Shown one piece after another: positions 1 through 7,236 of a stretch of 32,707 bases of DNA (the first letter of the stretch is position 1; each line of letters opens with the position of its first letter). The position numbers and the translations under genes were made by a program. The stretch comes from Bacteroidota bacterium (GTDB lineage: Bacteria; Bacteroidota; Ignavibacteria; Tepidaquicellales; Tepidaquicellaceae), in contig JAJTBN010000009.1 of assembly GCA_021286895.1 (NCBI GenBank), positions 1 through 32,707 of the forward strand, read 5' to 3'. The notes beneath the pieces are model-generated. The model was not told the origin of the DNA. It searched no databases and saw only the letters and a program-made list of their open reading frames with translations.

Positions 1-2
1 GC

Positions 3-98
3 GAATTCGGCTCGCTTATAAAGAAAGCGGACTATTACGATAATTATCTGATTGAAAATTACGGCGCGCTTCCGAGACTCGAAGACAATGACGATTAA
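3..98 (+). CDS. C-terminal tail of an unidentified protein (partial)
   Basis: An open frame enters from the left edge and ends at a TAA, giving a 31-residue tail that is rich in Tyr, Asp and Asn and ends in LEDNDD. The other two forward frames close within 50 bases. The tail lies 28 bases before fabD and has the same strand, so it is probably the end of the preceding gene of the same operon. It does not resemble the usual C-terminus of FabH or PlsX, the proteins often found before fabD, and I cannot name it. Confidence 0.5.
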   Translation, partial: EFGSLIKKADYYDNYLIENYGALPRLEDNDD

Positions 99-126
99 AA
101 TAAATGTATAAAGGATTAATAACTGT

Positions 127-1047
127 ATGAATAAAATAGCATTTGTATTTCCCGGACAGGGATCGCAGGCGGTGGGTATGGGAAAAGACCTCTACGAAAA
201 TTCCGATGCCGCGAAAAAACTTTACGATACCGCCGACGAAATTATGGGACTTCCGCTGACGAAACTTTCGTTCGAAGGTCCGCAGGAAGAACTTAAACAA
301 ACCAATATTACCCAGCCGGCGCTGTTCGTGCATTCGTATATTCTTACTGCCCTTATAGGCGAAAAGATTAAAGCGGACTGCACGGCGGGACATTCGCTCG
401 GTGAGTATACTGCCAACGCTTACGCGGGTTCATTTGATTTTGAAACAGGACTAAGGCTCGTTAAGACAAGAGGACAACTTATGAAACAGTCGGGTGTGGT
501 TCAGCCCGGCACTATGGCCGCTCTTATCGGTCTCACCAAAGCGCAGGTTCTTGAGGTATGCGGAAAATCATCTTCTGCCGGCGTCGTTCAGGCCGCCAAC
601 TTCAACTGCCCGGGGCAGATTGTCGTTTCCGGTGATATCGCCGCTGTAGATAAAGCCGTCGAAGTCGCAAAAGCCGAGCCTTATAAATGCCGCATGGCAA
701 AAAAACTTGAAGTCAGCGGTGCGTTCCATTCCGAACTTATGAAAACTTCGGATGCTGACCTAAGAGCCGCCCTGCAGAGCACTCAATTCTCGGATTCGGG
801 AATTCCGGTTTACACTAACGTTGACGCGAAACCCGTTACAGGTAAAGATGAAATCAGGGACGCTCTTTCGAGACAGTTAGTTTTCCCTGTAAGATGGGAA
901 ATGCTTATCAGGAACATGATAGCGGACGGCGTTACCAAATTCTGCGAAATCGGTTCAGGAAAAGTCCTCGCAGGTTTAATTAAAAAAATTGATTCTTCGG
1001 CTGAAACGTTCAACGTTTCGACGCTCGAAGATGTTAAAAACTTATAA
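127..1047 (+). CDS. fabD: Malonyl-CoA:ACP transacylase FabD
   Basis: FabD moves the malonyl group from malonyl-CoA to acyl carrier protein, which supplies the extender unit for type II fatty-acid synthesis in the cytoplasm. The 306-residue protein has the normal family length. Visible motifs are GQGSQ at residues 10-14, the nucleophile elbow GHSLGEY with Ser90 at 88-94, the conserved Arg115 that holds the malonyl carboxylate, and the catalytic His201 in SGAFHS. The ATG start is directly before the GQGSQ-bearing strand, as in other FabDs. Downstream come DUF3109 and two FabG-type reductases, so the setting is a fatty-acid operon, although acpP and fabF are not in the following genes. All active-site residues are present. 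Confidence 0.97.
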   Translation: MNKIAFVFPGQGSQAVGMGKDLYENSDAAKKLYDTADEIMGLPLTKLSFEGPQEELKQTNITQPALFVHSYILTALIGEKIKADCTAGHSLGEYTANAYAGSFDFETGLRLVKTRGQLMKQSGVVQPGTMAALIGLTKAQVLEVCGKSSSAGVVQAANFNCPGQIVVSGDIAAVDKAVEVAKAEPYKCRMAKKLEVSGAFHSELMKTSDADLRAALQSTQFSDSGIPVYTNVDAKPVTGKDEIRDALSRQLVFPVRWEMLIRNMIADGVTKFCEIGSGKVLAGLIKKIDSSAETFNVSTLEDVKNL

Positions 1048-1053
1048 AGAATT

Positions 1054-1671
1054 ATGAAAGAATATCCGATAGAATTCAACGGAATAAAAATTGACCCCGT
1101 AATATTTACACAGGGCTTCGTGCCTTCATGTAACATTAAGATTTGCCACGGCCAGTGCTGCGACTGGGGAGTCTATATGGACAGGGATTTCAGAAACATT
1201 ATCATGAAGTTCGAAAAGGAAATCATAGACGTGATGGACGAACATCAGATTAGGGATTCGGAAAAGTGGTTCGAGAAGGAACTCGAAGACGATTCTGATT
1301 TCCCTTCGGGTTTCGCCATCGGAACGGAAGTCTATAAGACGCCTAAAAACCATACACAGTGCGTGTTCAAGGACAAACACGGATTCTGCTCGATTCAGGT
1401 TGCGGCAGTGAAAAACAACATGCATAAGTGGGCTATCAAACCGAAGTACTGCATCATGTATCCGCTGACTATACTCGATAACGTTCTTACGTACGACGAC
1501 GACCACGCTACGAAACTCGATTATTGCGGAATAAACAAGAAGGAAAATTTTACGCAGACGGTGTTCGAGGCAATGACGGAAGAACTTCGGTTCATTCTGG
1601 GCGAGGACGGCTATAACTTTGTTAACGATTATTACCAGAAACATTATAAGAATATAACTAAATTCCAGTAA
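1054..1671 (+). CDS. DUF3109 family cysteine-rich protein
   Basis: The 205-residue protein matches what I know of DUF3109, a YkgJ-related cysteine-rich family frequent in Bacteroidota and relatives. The cysteines fall in clusters: CNIKICHGQCC near residues 26-36, then a pair around 103 and 112, one in PKYCIMYP, and one in DYCG. This spacing suggests a metal site, either zinc or an iron-sulfur cluster. No function is established for the family. It starts six bases after the fabD stop, and its own stop overlaps the next start by one base (TAATG), so it is very probably co-translated with the fatty-acid genes. A link to lipid synthesis is inferred from position only. Confidence 0.85.
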   Translation: MKEYPIEFNGIKIDPVIFTQGFVPSCNIKICHGQCCDWGVYMDRDFRNIIMKFEKEIIDVMDEHQIRDSEKWFEKELEDDSDFPSGFAIGTEVYKTPKNHTQCVFKDKHGFCSIQVAAVKNNMHKWAIKPKYCIMYPLTILDNVLTYDDDHATKLDYCGINKKENFTQTVFEAMTEELRFILGEDGYNFVNDYYQKHYKNITKFQ

Positions 1672-2426
1672 TGTACGATTTAACAGGCAGAGTAGTGCTT
1701 GTGACGGGCGGCTCCAGAGGCATCGGCAGGGCGCTTGCGGATAAGTTTTCCGAACTCGGCGCTAAGGTGGTTATTACATACAAGAGCAGGATTGACCACA
1801 GGCATTTTAAGCCGCGTAACATACACTATTTTAAATGCGATTCGGCGGATTCAGTAAGAGTTAAGGAAGTCGTGGAAAACGTAATAAAGAAATTCAAAAG
1901 AATTGACGTTCTTGTAAACAACGCCGGTATTACAAAAGACGCTCTTATAATGAGAATGTCCGAAAAAGACTGGGATTCGGTTATCGATACGAACCTTAAA
2001 GGCACGTTTCTTTTCTGCAAGTACGCGGCGAAGAACATGGTCAGGAATCACAAAGGCAAGATTATTAACGTAAGTTCAATCGTCGGTACGACAGGCAACG
2101 CGGGACAGGCGAATTACGCCGCGTCGAAAGCAGGCCAGATAGGGCTTACAAAAGCGCTTGCAAAAGAACTCGGAGCGTACAATATACAGGTCAACGCTGT
2201 TGCTCCGGGATTCGTCGAGACCGACATGATTTCAGTCCTCAGCGACGAACTGAAAGAAAAAATGTTCAGGCAGACGGGAACTGTGCCCGCGAGACCTGAC
2301 AAGGTCGCCGATTTCGTTGCGTTCCTTGCGTCGCCCGACTCCGACCTGATTAACGGTCAGACGTTTATTGTTGAAGCGGCGCTGCTGAAGACGGAAGAAA
2401 AAAAATATTTTATAAATAAATTATAG
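1671..2426 (+). CDS. fabG: FabG-like 3-oxoacyl-ACP reductase, first paralog with atypical C-terminus
   Basis: This is a short-chain dehydrogenase of the FabG type, expected to reduce 3-oxoacyl-ACP with NADPH. The cofactor motif TGGSRGIG is at residues 12-19, NNAG at 83-86, and the catalytic set Ser136, Tyr149 and Lys153 is intact (GQANYAASKAG). The 251-residue length is normal. The C-terminus is odd: the near-universal VDGG ending, which the next gene has, is replaced by VEAALL plus a charged tail ending in INKL. In FabG tetramers this end packs at subunit interfaces, so the protein may assemble differently or pair with its neighbour. The start codon overlaps the preceding stop (TAATG) and the second fabG follows after two bases. 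Confidence 0.9.
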   Translation: MYDLTGRVVLVTGGSRGIGRALADKFSELGAKVVITYKSRIDHRHFKPRNIHYFKCDSADSVRVKEVVENVIKKFKRIDVLVNNAGITKDALIMRMSEKDWDSVIDTNLKGTFLFCKYAAKNMVRNHKGKIINVSSIVGTTGNAGQANYAASKAGQIGLTKALAKELGAYNIQVNAVAPGFVETDMISVLSDELKEKMFRQTGTVPARPDKVADFVAFLASPDSDLINGQTFIVEAALLKTEEKKYFINKL

Positions 2427-2428
2427 GA

Positions 2429-3175
2429 ATGAAAGTACTCGAAAACAAAATTGCTGTGGTAACAGGAGGCGGCAGGGGAATCGGCCGCGCCATAGTTATC
2501 GATTTTCTGAACGAAGGCGCGACTGTAATAGCGTATGACAAGGTATTCCCCGCGGACTTTGACGCTTTCGCCGCAGACTGCGCGAAAGACGGGAAAAAAG
2601 TTTTCAGGAAAGAAGTGGACGTTACAAACACGGAAGGCATGAAAAAAGCCGTTGAAGAAACAGCGAAGGAATTCGGTTCGCTCGATATACTCGTGAATAA
2701 CGCGGGAATCACGCGCGACAAACTTCTCCTGAGGATGAGCGAAGAGGACTGGGACCTCGTTCTCGACGTCAACCTTAAAGGCGCTTTCAACGCTACTAAA
2801 GCGGTGGCAGGAATCATGGCGAAGCAGAGAAGCGGAAAGATTATCAACATCAGTTCCGTTGTAGGCGTGATGGGAAACGCGGGACAGGTCAACTATTCCG
2901 CCTCGAAAGCCGGAATGATCGGTCTAACGAAATCGACAGCGAAGGAACTCGGCGGCAGAAACGTTACAGTAAACGCCGTTGCTCCCGGATTTGTTGAAAC
3001 GGAAATGACTCATCAACTGACTGACGAGCAGAGGGCGGCGTTCCTTACGGTTATACCGCTGAAACGTCCTTCGAAGCCGTCTGAAATTGCAGGCGTTGTA
3101 ACGTTCCTCGCGTCTCCGAAAGCCGACTATATTACCGGACAGGTAATTATGGTTGACGGCGGAATGGTTATGTAA
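2429..3175 (+). CDS. fabG: 3-oxoacyl-[acyl-carrier-protein] reductase FabG, second paralog
   Basis: This is a canonical FabG that performs the first reduction in each fatty-acid elongation round. The 248-residue protein shows TGGGRGIG at 12-19, NNAG at 90-93, Ser143, Tyr156 and Lys160 in the active site, the PGFVET segment, and the terminal VDGG at 242-245. It is the better candidate for the housekeeping reductase of the two adjacent paralogs. The ATG lies two bases after the preceding stop, which implies coupling. The pair resemble each other most in the catalytic core (GNAGQxNYxASKAG), which suggests an old tandem duplication. Confidence 0.94.
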   Translation: MKVLENKIAVVTGGGRGIGRAIVIDFLNEGATVIAYDKVFPADFDAFAADCAKDGKKVFRKEVDVTNTEGMKKAVEETAKEFGSLDILVNNAGITRDKLLLRMSEEDWDLVLDVNLKGAFNATKAVAGIMAKQRSGKIINISSVVGVMGNAGQVNYSASKAGMIGLTKSTAKELGGRNVTVNAVAPGFVETEMTHQLTDEQRAAFLTVIPLKRPSKPSEIAGVVTFLASPKADYITGQVIMVDGGMVM

Positions 3176-3201
3176 GTGCAGTCTTACTCAAATAAAAATA
3201 T

Positions 3202-3912
3202 ATGAACAATAAAGTTGTATGGGTTACCGGCGCGTCGACCGGGATTGGCAAGGAAATCGCAATGGCGTTTTCCAGAGCAGGATACATCGTCGTTGTAACG
3301 GGCAGGAGAAAATCAAGGCTGGTTAACCTTGCGGGCGAGATAAAGTTCGCGGGCAGGGAAGCATCAGCCCTCGTCTGTAATGTCGCGTCCGAAAGGTCCG
3401 TTCAATCCACAACTAAACGCATTCTGGAGAAGTACGGCAGGATTGACTGCCTTATAAACAACGCGGGCGTTACTGTGTTCAAGAGTTTGCTTGAAACCAA
3501 GGTTATGGATTACGATTACGTTATGGATATTAATCTGCGGGGAGCATTTCTCTGCATGAAATCGGTGCTTAATAAAATGGTTAAGATGAAGAAGGGGCAC
3601 ATAATCAATATACTCTCCGTAGCCGCGAACACGGTTCTCGACAACAGCGCGATTTACGCCTGCTCGAAAGCCGGGCTGCTCGCGCTTTCAAATTCCGCGA
3701 GAAAAGAAGTCAGAAAATATAACATCAAAATTACAAACATACTTCCCGGCGCCGTGGAAACGGCAATGTGGGACGCCCGCACGCGTCAGAAATACAAAAA
3801 CCGCATGATGAACCCGGAAGACGTGGCGGCGATGGCTCTTAAAGTCTTCGAGATGCCCAAAAAGGTGATGGTCGAAGATATTATTATGAGACCGCAAAAA
3901 GGGGATTTGTAA
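3202..3912 (+). CDS. Short-chain dehydrogenase/reductase (third SDR in a row)
   Basis: This is a 236-residue classical SDR with the cofactor loop TGASTGIG at 9-16, NNAG at 86-89, and an active site of Ser139, Tyr152 and Lys156 (IYACSKAG). After the cofactor strand it has TGRR, and basic residues there usually indicate NADP(H). It lacks the FabG core segment (GNxGQ before the Tyr) and ends in the RPQKGDL-type tail seen in sepiapterin-reductase-like and YdfG-like SDRs, so its substrate is probably not an acyl-ACP and cannot be named. It begins 26 bases after the second fabG, preceded by an A-rich stretch and no clear ribosome site. It is a distinct paralog, not a broken fabG. Confidence 0.88.
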   Translation: MNNKVVWVTGASTGIGKEIAMAFSRAGYIVVVTGRRKSRLVNLAGEIKFAGREASALVCNVASERSVQSTTKRILEKYGRIDCLINNAGVTVFKSLLETKVMDYDYVMDINLRGAFLCMKSVLNKMVKMKKGHIINILSVAANTVLDNSAIYACSKAGLLALSNSARKEVRKYNIKITNILPGAVETAMWDARTRQKYKNRMMNPEDVAAMALKVFEMPKKVMVEDIIMRPQKGDL

Positions 3913-4827
3913 TTGGAAATCGGATTCTGGCACTGGTTCTTTTTTCTTCTGTTCCTTGTCGTGATGCTCGCTCTCGACCTCGGCATCTTCAACAGAAAGA
4001 AACATGAAATCCATATAAAGGAAGCCCTTATATGGAGCGGTGTCTGGATATCACTTGCCCTTATTTTCAACCTCGGTGTTTTTTATCTCTGGGACCATCA
4101 TAAAGCGCTGGAATTCTTCACAGGCTATATTCTTGAAAAGTCTCTGAGCGTCGACAACATATTTGTGTTCATACTTCTGTTCAGGTTTTTCGACGTGCCG
4201 AAACGATACCAGCACAAGGTTCTTTATTGGGGGATATTCGGCGCTCTTATCATGAGGGCGGTTCTTATTGTCATCGGCGCCGCGCTTATAGTTAAATTCT
4301 GGTGGGTGATGCTTATATTCGGCGCGTTCCTTATCGTAGCGGGATTGAAGATGGCTTTTCAGAAAGACGAGGCGGTGCATCCCGAAAAAAATCCTGTCGT
4401 GAAATTCGTGAAAAGGTTTCTTCCCGTCACTCAGGAATACCACCGCGACAAATTTTTTATTAAAAAGAACGGACTTTACGCGACTCCGCTGCTTATTGTC
4501 ATGATAGTCGTTGAAACATCGGACCTTGTGTTCGCGCTCGATTCTATACCCGCGATACTCGCGATAACGCACGATACATTCATTGTGTTTACATCAAACG
4601 CGCTGGCGATACTCGGCCTCCGAGCCTTGTATTTCGCGCTTTCCGGCGTAATGGATAAGTTCTATTACCTGAAAACGGGTTTGTCTGTGATACTTGTATT
4701 CATCGGCATGAAAATGCTGCTGTCAGGCGTTCTGCACATATCAACATTATTCTCACTGCTCGTAATCGTCGCGATACTCGTCGTATCGGTAATCGCGTCT
4801 CTTGTGAGAACAAAAAGACTGACATAA
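3913..4827 (+). CDS. TerC/Alx-family integral membrane protein
   Basis: The 304-residue protein has about nine hydrophobic segments and the TerC signature: DLGIF with Asp22, EKSLSVDNIFVF with Asp81, and ETSDLVFALDSIPA with Glu201, Asp204 and Asp210. These acidic residues lie in membrane segments and are thought to bind a metal; family members such as Alx/MeeF-type proteins are linked to manganese export and metal homeostasis. The specific ion here is unknown. The frame opens directly after the SDR stop and its first codon is TTG, so TTG at 3913 is the likely start; the only nearby ATG (codon 18) would remove half of the first membrane helix. Its TAA stop lies inside the first unit of a 13-bp tandem array. 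Confidence 0.9.
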   Translation: MEIGFWHWFFFLLFLVVMLALDLGIFNRKKHEIHIKEALIWSGVWISLALIFNLGVFYLWDHHKALEFFTGYILEKSLSVDNIFVFILLFRFFDVPKRYQHKVLYWGIFGALIMRAVLIVIGAALIVKFWWVMLIFGAFLIVAGLKMAFQKDEAVHPEKNPVVKFVKRFLPVTQEYHRDKFFIKKNGLYATPLLIVMIVVETSDLVFALDSIPAILAITHDTFIVFTSNALAILGLRALYFALSGVMDKFYYLKTGLSVILVFIGMKMLLSGVLHISTLFSLLVIVAILVVSVIASLVRTKRLT

Positions 4828-4952
4828 AAGTCCGGCATAAAAGACTGCCATAAAAGACTGCCATAAAAGACTGCTATAAAAGACTGCTATAAAAGACTGC
4901 TATAAAAGACTGCTATAAAAGACTGCCATAAAAGTCCGACATAAAAGATTGT
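4823..4952. repeat. Ten-unit 13-bp tandem repeat overlapping the terC stop
   Basis: Ten contiguous 13-bp units follow the consensus (c/t)ATAAAAGACTGC. Units 2-8 are nearly identical, with only the first base changing from C to T partway along. Units 1, 9 and 10 are diverged (CATAAAAGTCCGG, CATAAAAGTCCGA, CATAAAAGATTGT). The first unit contains the TAA of terC, and the last coding bases (AAAAGACTGA) already match the unit, so the array seems to have grown out of the gene's 3' end. The unit is not a multiple of three and the units are contiguous, without the long spacers of a CRISPR. Confidence 0.93.
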
Positions 4953-4974
4953 CATTCTCGCGAATGCGGGAATC
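4951..4974. repeat. REP-like hairpin of the GTCATTC...GAATC type
   Basis: This sequence is close to the widely dispersed intergenic hairpin GTCATTCCCGC..GCGGGAATC. The stem is TTCTCGC against GCGGGAA with a GAAT loop and one G-T pair. It directly follows the tandem array and overlaps its last two bases. Confidence 0.6.
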
Positions 4975-5060
4975 AAAACCATATCGCTGATAACGAAGCA
5001 ACCATAGGAGATATGAAAAAGCGAATCAACAATAATTTCTGAAATGGGAAGGCGCGACGA

Positions 5061-5239
5061 AAACCGTTGAAACGGTTTCAGTACTTCTAATTATCTAACC
5101 CACGGTTGAAACCGTGGGCTACATCGGAAAGTCTTGGCATTTTACTCCGCAAGCCGGCGTAGCCGGCGAAATATATGTAGCCCGCTGCGTAAGCAGCGGG
5201 TAGGCGTATTTAGTGATGATAAAACCGTTTTAACGGTTT
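5061..5239. repeat. Cluster of REP-like palindromes
   Basis: Five hairpins lie within 180 bases: AAACCGTT-GA-AACGGTTT at 5061-5078, CCCACGGTT-GA-AACCGTGGG at 5099-5118, GCCGGC-GTA-GCCGGC at 5153-5167, CCCGCTGC-GTAA-GCAGCGGG at 5181-5200, and AAACCGTT-TT-AACGGTTT at 5222-5239. The first and last have identical arms and bracket the cluster. This architecture is typical of REP/BIME clusters in FCB genomes, which are often mobilised by REP-associated IS200-like tyrosine transposases. No transposase gene is in the window. The hairpins may also terminate transcription between terC and the convergent mlaF. Confidence 0.75.
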
Positions 5240-5281
5240 CTTATAATTAGCTTATTTTATTGTATCAAATAATACAAAAAC

Positions 5282-5337
5282 TTTTTTATATTTGATTTGT
5301 ATTTTTTATATTTGATTTTTGATATTTGATATTTGGT
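5282..5337. repeat. AT-rich short direct repeats
   Basis: A perfect 17-bp direct repeat (six T, then ATATTTGATTT) occurs at 5282-5298 and 5302-5318, followed by shorter GATATTTGATATTTGG copies. The stretch sits just past the 3' end of mlaF and looks like slippage-derived low-complexity DNA. No gene is seen here. Confidence 0.6.
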
Positions 5338-5342
5338 TTGGC

Positions 5343-6077
5343 TTACTGCTGCTTATTCGTCCTCTTCAGAAACTCTATGATATGCTCGTCTTTTGAAGCG
5401 AATAATTCCTGAGGTGTGCCTGAGAAGTAAACAACGCCGCCTTCCATCATAACAACGCGTTTCGCGACTTCAATGACGCTGAATATATCGTGCGTAACGA
5501 TAATGGATGTGACTTTAAGCTTATCAGAAAGGTCGCGTATAAGTTCGTCAATGTTGTCGCTCATAACCGGGTCGAGTCCCGTGGTGGGTTCGTCATAAAG
5601 AATGTATTCAGGATTGTCCGCGATGGCTCTGGCGAGCGAAACTCTTTTTTTCATTCCGCCGGAAAGGTCCGACGGACTCATGTTCTGCGTACCGGGAAGT
5701 CCGACGAGATCGAGTTTCTCCGCGACGATTTTCGATATCTCATCGTCTTTGAACCTTTTATTCTCGCGAAGTCCCAGTCCGACGTTTTCTTCTACGGTCA
5801 TAGAATCGAAAAGCGCGGCACCCTGAAAAAGAAATCCGAACTTCTTACGCATAGCGTAAAGTTCCTTCTGATTCAGATTGACAATATTCTGTCCTTCAAT
5901 ACATACTTCGCCTTTGTCGGGTTTGAGCAAACCTACAATATGCTTAAGCATTACGGATTTTCCGCAGCCGCTCTTGCCGATAATAACCAGCGTTTCGCCC
6001 TTATTGATTGTCAGATTTACGCCGTTAAGGACCTTTTTATCTCCGAAACTCTTGTATACATTCTTCAACTCTATCAT
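5343..6077 (-). CDS. mlaF: ABC transporter ATPase, MlaF-type (lipid/MCE transport)
   Basis: This 244-residue ATPase hydrolyses ATP at the inner membrane to move phospholipids through an MlaE-type permease and an MCE protein. The Walker A motif GKSGCGKS is at 34-41. The Q-loop lies in FLFQGAALFDSMTVEENV (residues 82-99), a stretch characteristic of the MlaF/Mkl subfamily. The signature LSGGMKKR is at 138-145, Walker B at 158-163 followed by TTGLDP, and the switch His is at 196. The gene is complete. Its normal partners, mlaE and an MCE-domain gene, are not adjacent on either side; it stands alone between repeat-rich intergenic regions. Either the partners are encoded elsewhere or a rearrangement separated them. 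Confidence 0.9.
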   Translation of the reverse strand: MIELKNVYKSFGDKKVLNGVNLTINKGETLVIIGKSGCGKSVMLKHIVGLLKPDKGEVCIEGQNIVNLNQKELYAMRKKFGFLFQGAALFDSMTVEENVGLGLRENKRFKDDEISKIVAEKLDLVGLPGTQNMSPSDLSGGMKKRVSLARAIADNPEYILYDEPTTGLDPVMSDNIDELIRDLSDKLKVTSIIVTHDIFSVIEVAKRVVMMEGGVVYFSGTPQELFASKDEHIIEFLKRTNKQQ

Positions 6078-6310
6078 GCATAAATTTACGTTTTTCAGGA
6101 ATTAAAAAGAATCTAGTAATTAGTGGCACACAGAAAGTACGGATGCAACAGATAAGAGCGGATAGAGCAATTTAGATATACTCTGACGCCGTCATTCCTG
6201 CCCGCCGCGGCTGACTCTAATAAGAAATCCGGTAATTATACGATTAGTAAATCTGCGTCAATTTCCTCTTTCCAATGAAACAGGCGATACATACTTTTTA
6301 TGCGATGCAT

Positions 6311-6351
6311 AAGCCGGTATTTCCGGCGGTATATATGTTCCGCGGTTGTAA
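6311..6351. repeat. Diverged second copy of the REP-like GCCGGC element
   Basis: Aligned without gaps to 5151-5191, the first 28 bases agree at about 22 positions, including AAGCCGG, CCGGCG and ATATATGT at the same spacing and orientation. The rest, which corresponds to the CCCGCTGC hairpin, is degraded. The two copies bracket mlaF as direct repeats. Confidence 0.55.
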
Positions 6352-6837
6352 AAAATTTTTTGAAAAAACCTTTTTTTGTGCAATCATTTTTCAGCATAAG
6401 TACTGAACTCGTAAATATTTTTTCTTTGCAATTTGCAAAATGCTTTTTTATCTCACTGTTATTGCTTTATTTACGAGCCTTGTGGTCATTTTTTTCAGAT
6501 ATTACCGCTGAATTATTTATATTTGTACTGTAATTTTGTTCTTTGATATCGTCGGTTTGTAGTCGTAATCTTTTTACTTATAGTAAATGCAAATTATCTT
6601 CGATATACATGTCATATAAATATATCACAATAAATTACTAAATCTCATTACTTTGATAAACCAAATATACTCATCTGACACTTCTATGACATGATTTTTG
6701 AAAAATCGATAACCGGATACTGTTTTTTCAATGTTTTCGCGGCACTATTAGGACACTTTCTGTGAAACTAATGTCATTCATTTGATATGTTGTGTCATTA
6801 TAAATTGTTAGTAACATGGCTCTATTTTGATAATTTA

Positions 6838-6968
6838 TGAGAATATTTGATAGGTTTTTCGAAATATTTTTCTCTGTTTTGTTTTTTCAATAACATAGCA
6901 GTACATGAAGTGATAAAACCTATCATTATTGAGAATTTTTGATAGGATTTTATCATTTTATTCTCAAT
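6838..6968. repeat. Interleaved inverted-repeat element
   Basis: Arm X (TGATAAAACCTATCA, 6911-6925) is complementary to X' (TGATAGGATTTTATCA, 6940-6955) with a single bulged base. Between them lies Y (ATTGAGAAT, 6928-6936), which is a perfect complement of Y' (ATTCTCAAT, 6960-6968) beyond X'. The order X-Y-X'-Y' is that of a pseudoknot or of two mutually exclusive hairpins. A direct copy of the Y-X' junction (TGAGAATnTTTGATAGG) lies upstream at 6838-6854 with one mismatch. The function is unknown. The loops look too short for both full helices to coexist, so a protein-binding operator array is equally possible. Confidence 0.55.
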
Positions 6969-7018
6969 GTTTCGTCTGCCCTGATTATATTTTGTAGTGT
7001 TGTGTATTAAACTGATAC

Positions 7019-7035
7019 GCAGGTCGAAGACCTGC
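7019..7035. repeat. Small dispersed-type hairpin
   Basis: A perfect 7-bp stem GCAGGTC-GAA-GACCTGC lies in the AT-rich intergenic region about 200 bases before the toxin gene. It is GC-rich compared with its surroundings and resembles short dispersed hairpins. It is not followed by a T-run that would make it a terminator on the + strand. Confidence 0.45.
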
Positions 7036-7236
7036 CCGCTAATTTTTCTTCATGCACTGATGCGTTAGGTGGCAGTACAAGTTTCTCTGCTGGCGTATAG
7101 TAAAAAATTATCAAGTTATGATAATATTCCGGAGTTCTTTATTCCAATATTATCCGCATGACGTGAAAAAATTTAGAATTATTAATAAGTAAGACAAAAA
7201 TTATTGATTTTGAATAATTAAAAACTTAACTTATAA

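Larger units (their letters stand above)
6078..7236. other. 1.16-kb AT-rich gene-free region
   Basis: I see no convincing gene here. Open frames are short and made of Phe, Leu and Ile codons from T-rich DNA. The region holds a diverged REP-like copy (6311-6351), an interleaved inverted-repeat element (6838-6968), a small hairpin (7019-7035), and several scattered TGTCAT/ATGACA words between 6609 and 6800. A TAATTTTG at 6531-6538 matches the Bacteroidota -7 box but lacks a well-placed TTG upstream. The region lies between mlaF and a toxin/antitoxin pair that point away from each other, so both upstream control regions must be in it. Confidence 0.6.

Noticed and set aside
4823-4952. The regular array as a CRISPR
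   Set aside because: Units are 13 bp, contiguous and lack spacers; no cas gene is present.
6300-6533. A 77-codon open frame on the + strand
   Set aside because: It starts in the diverged REP-like copy and consists mainly of Phe, Leu and Ile codons from T-rich DNA; no recognisable protein features or start signal.
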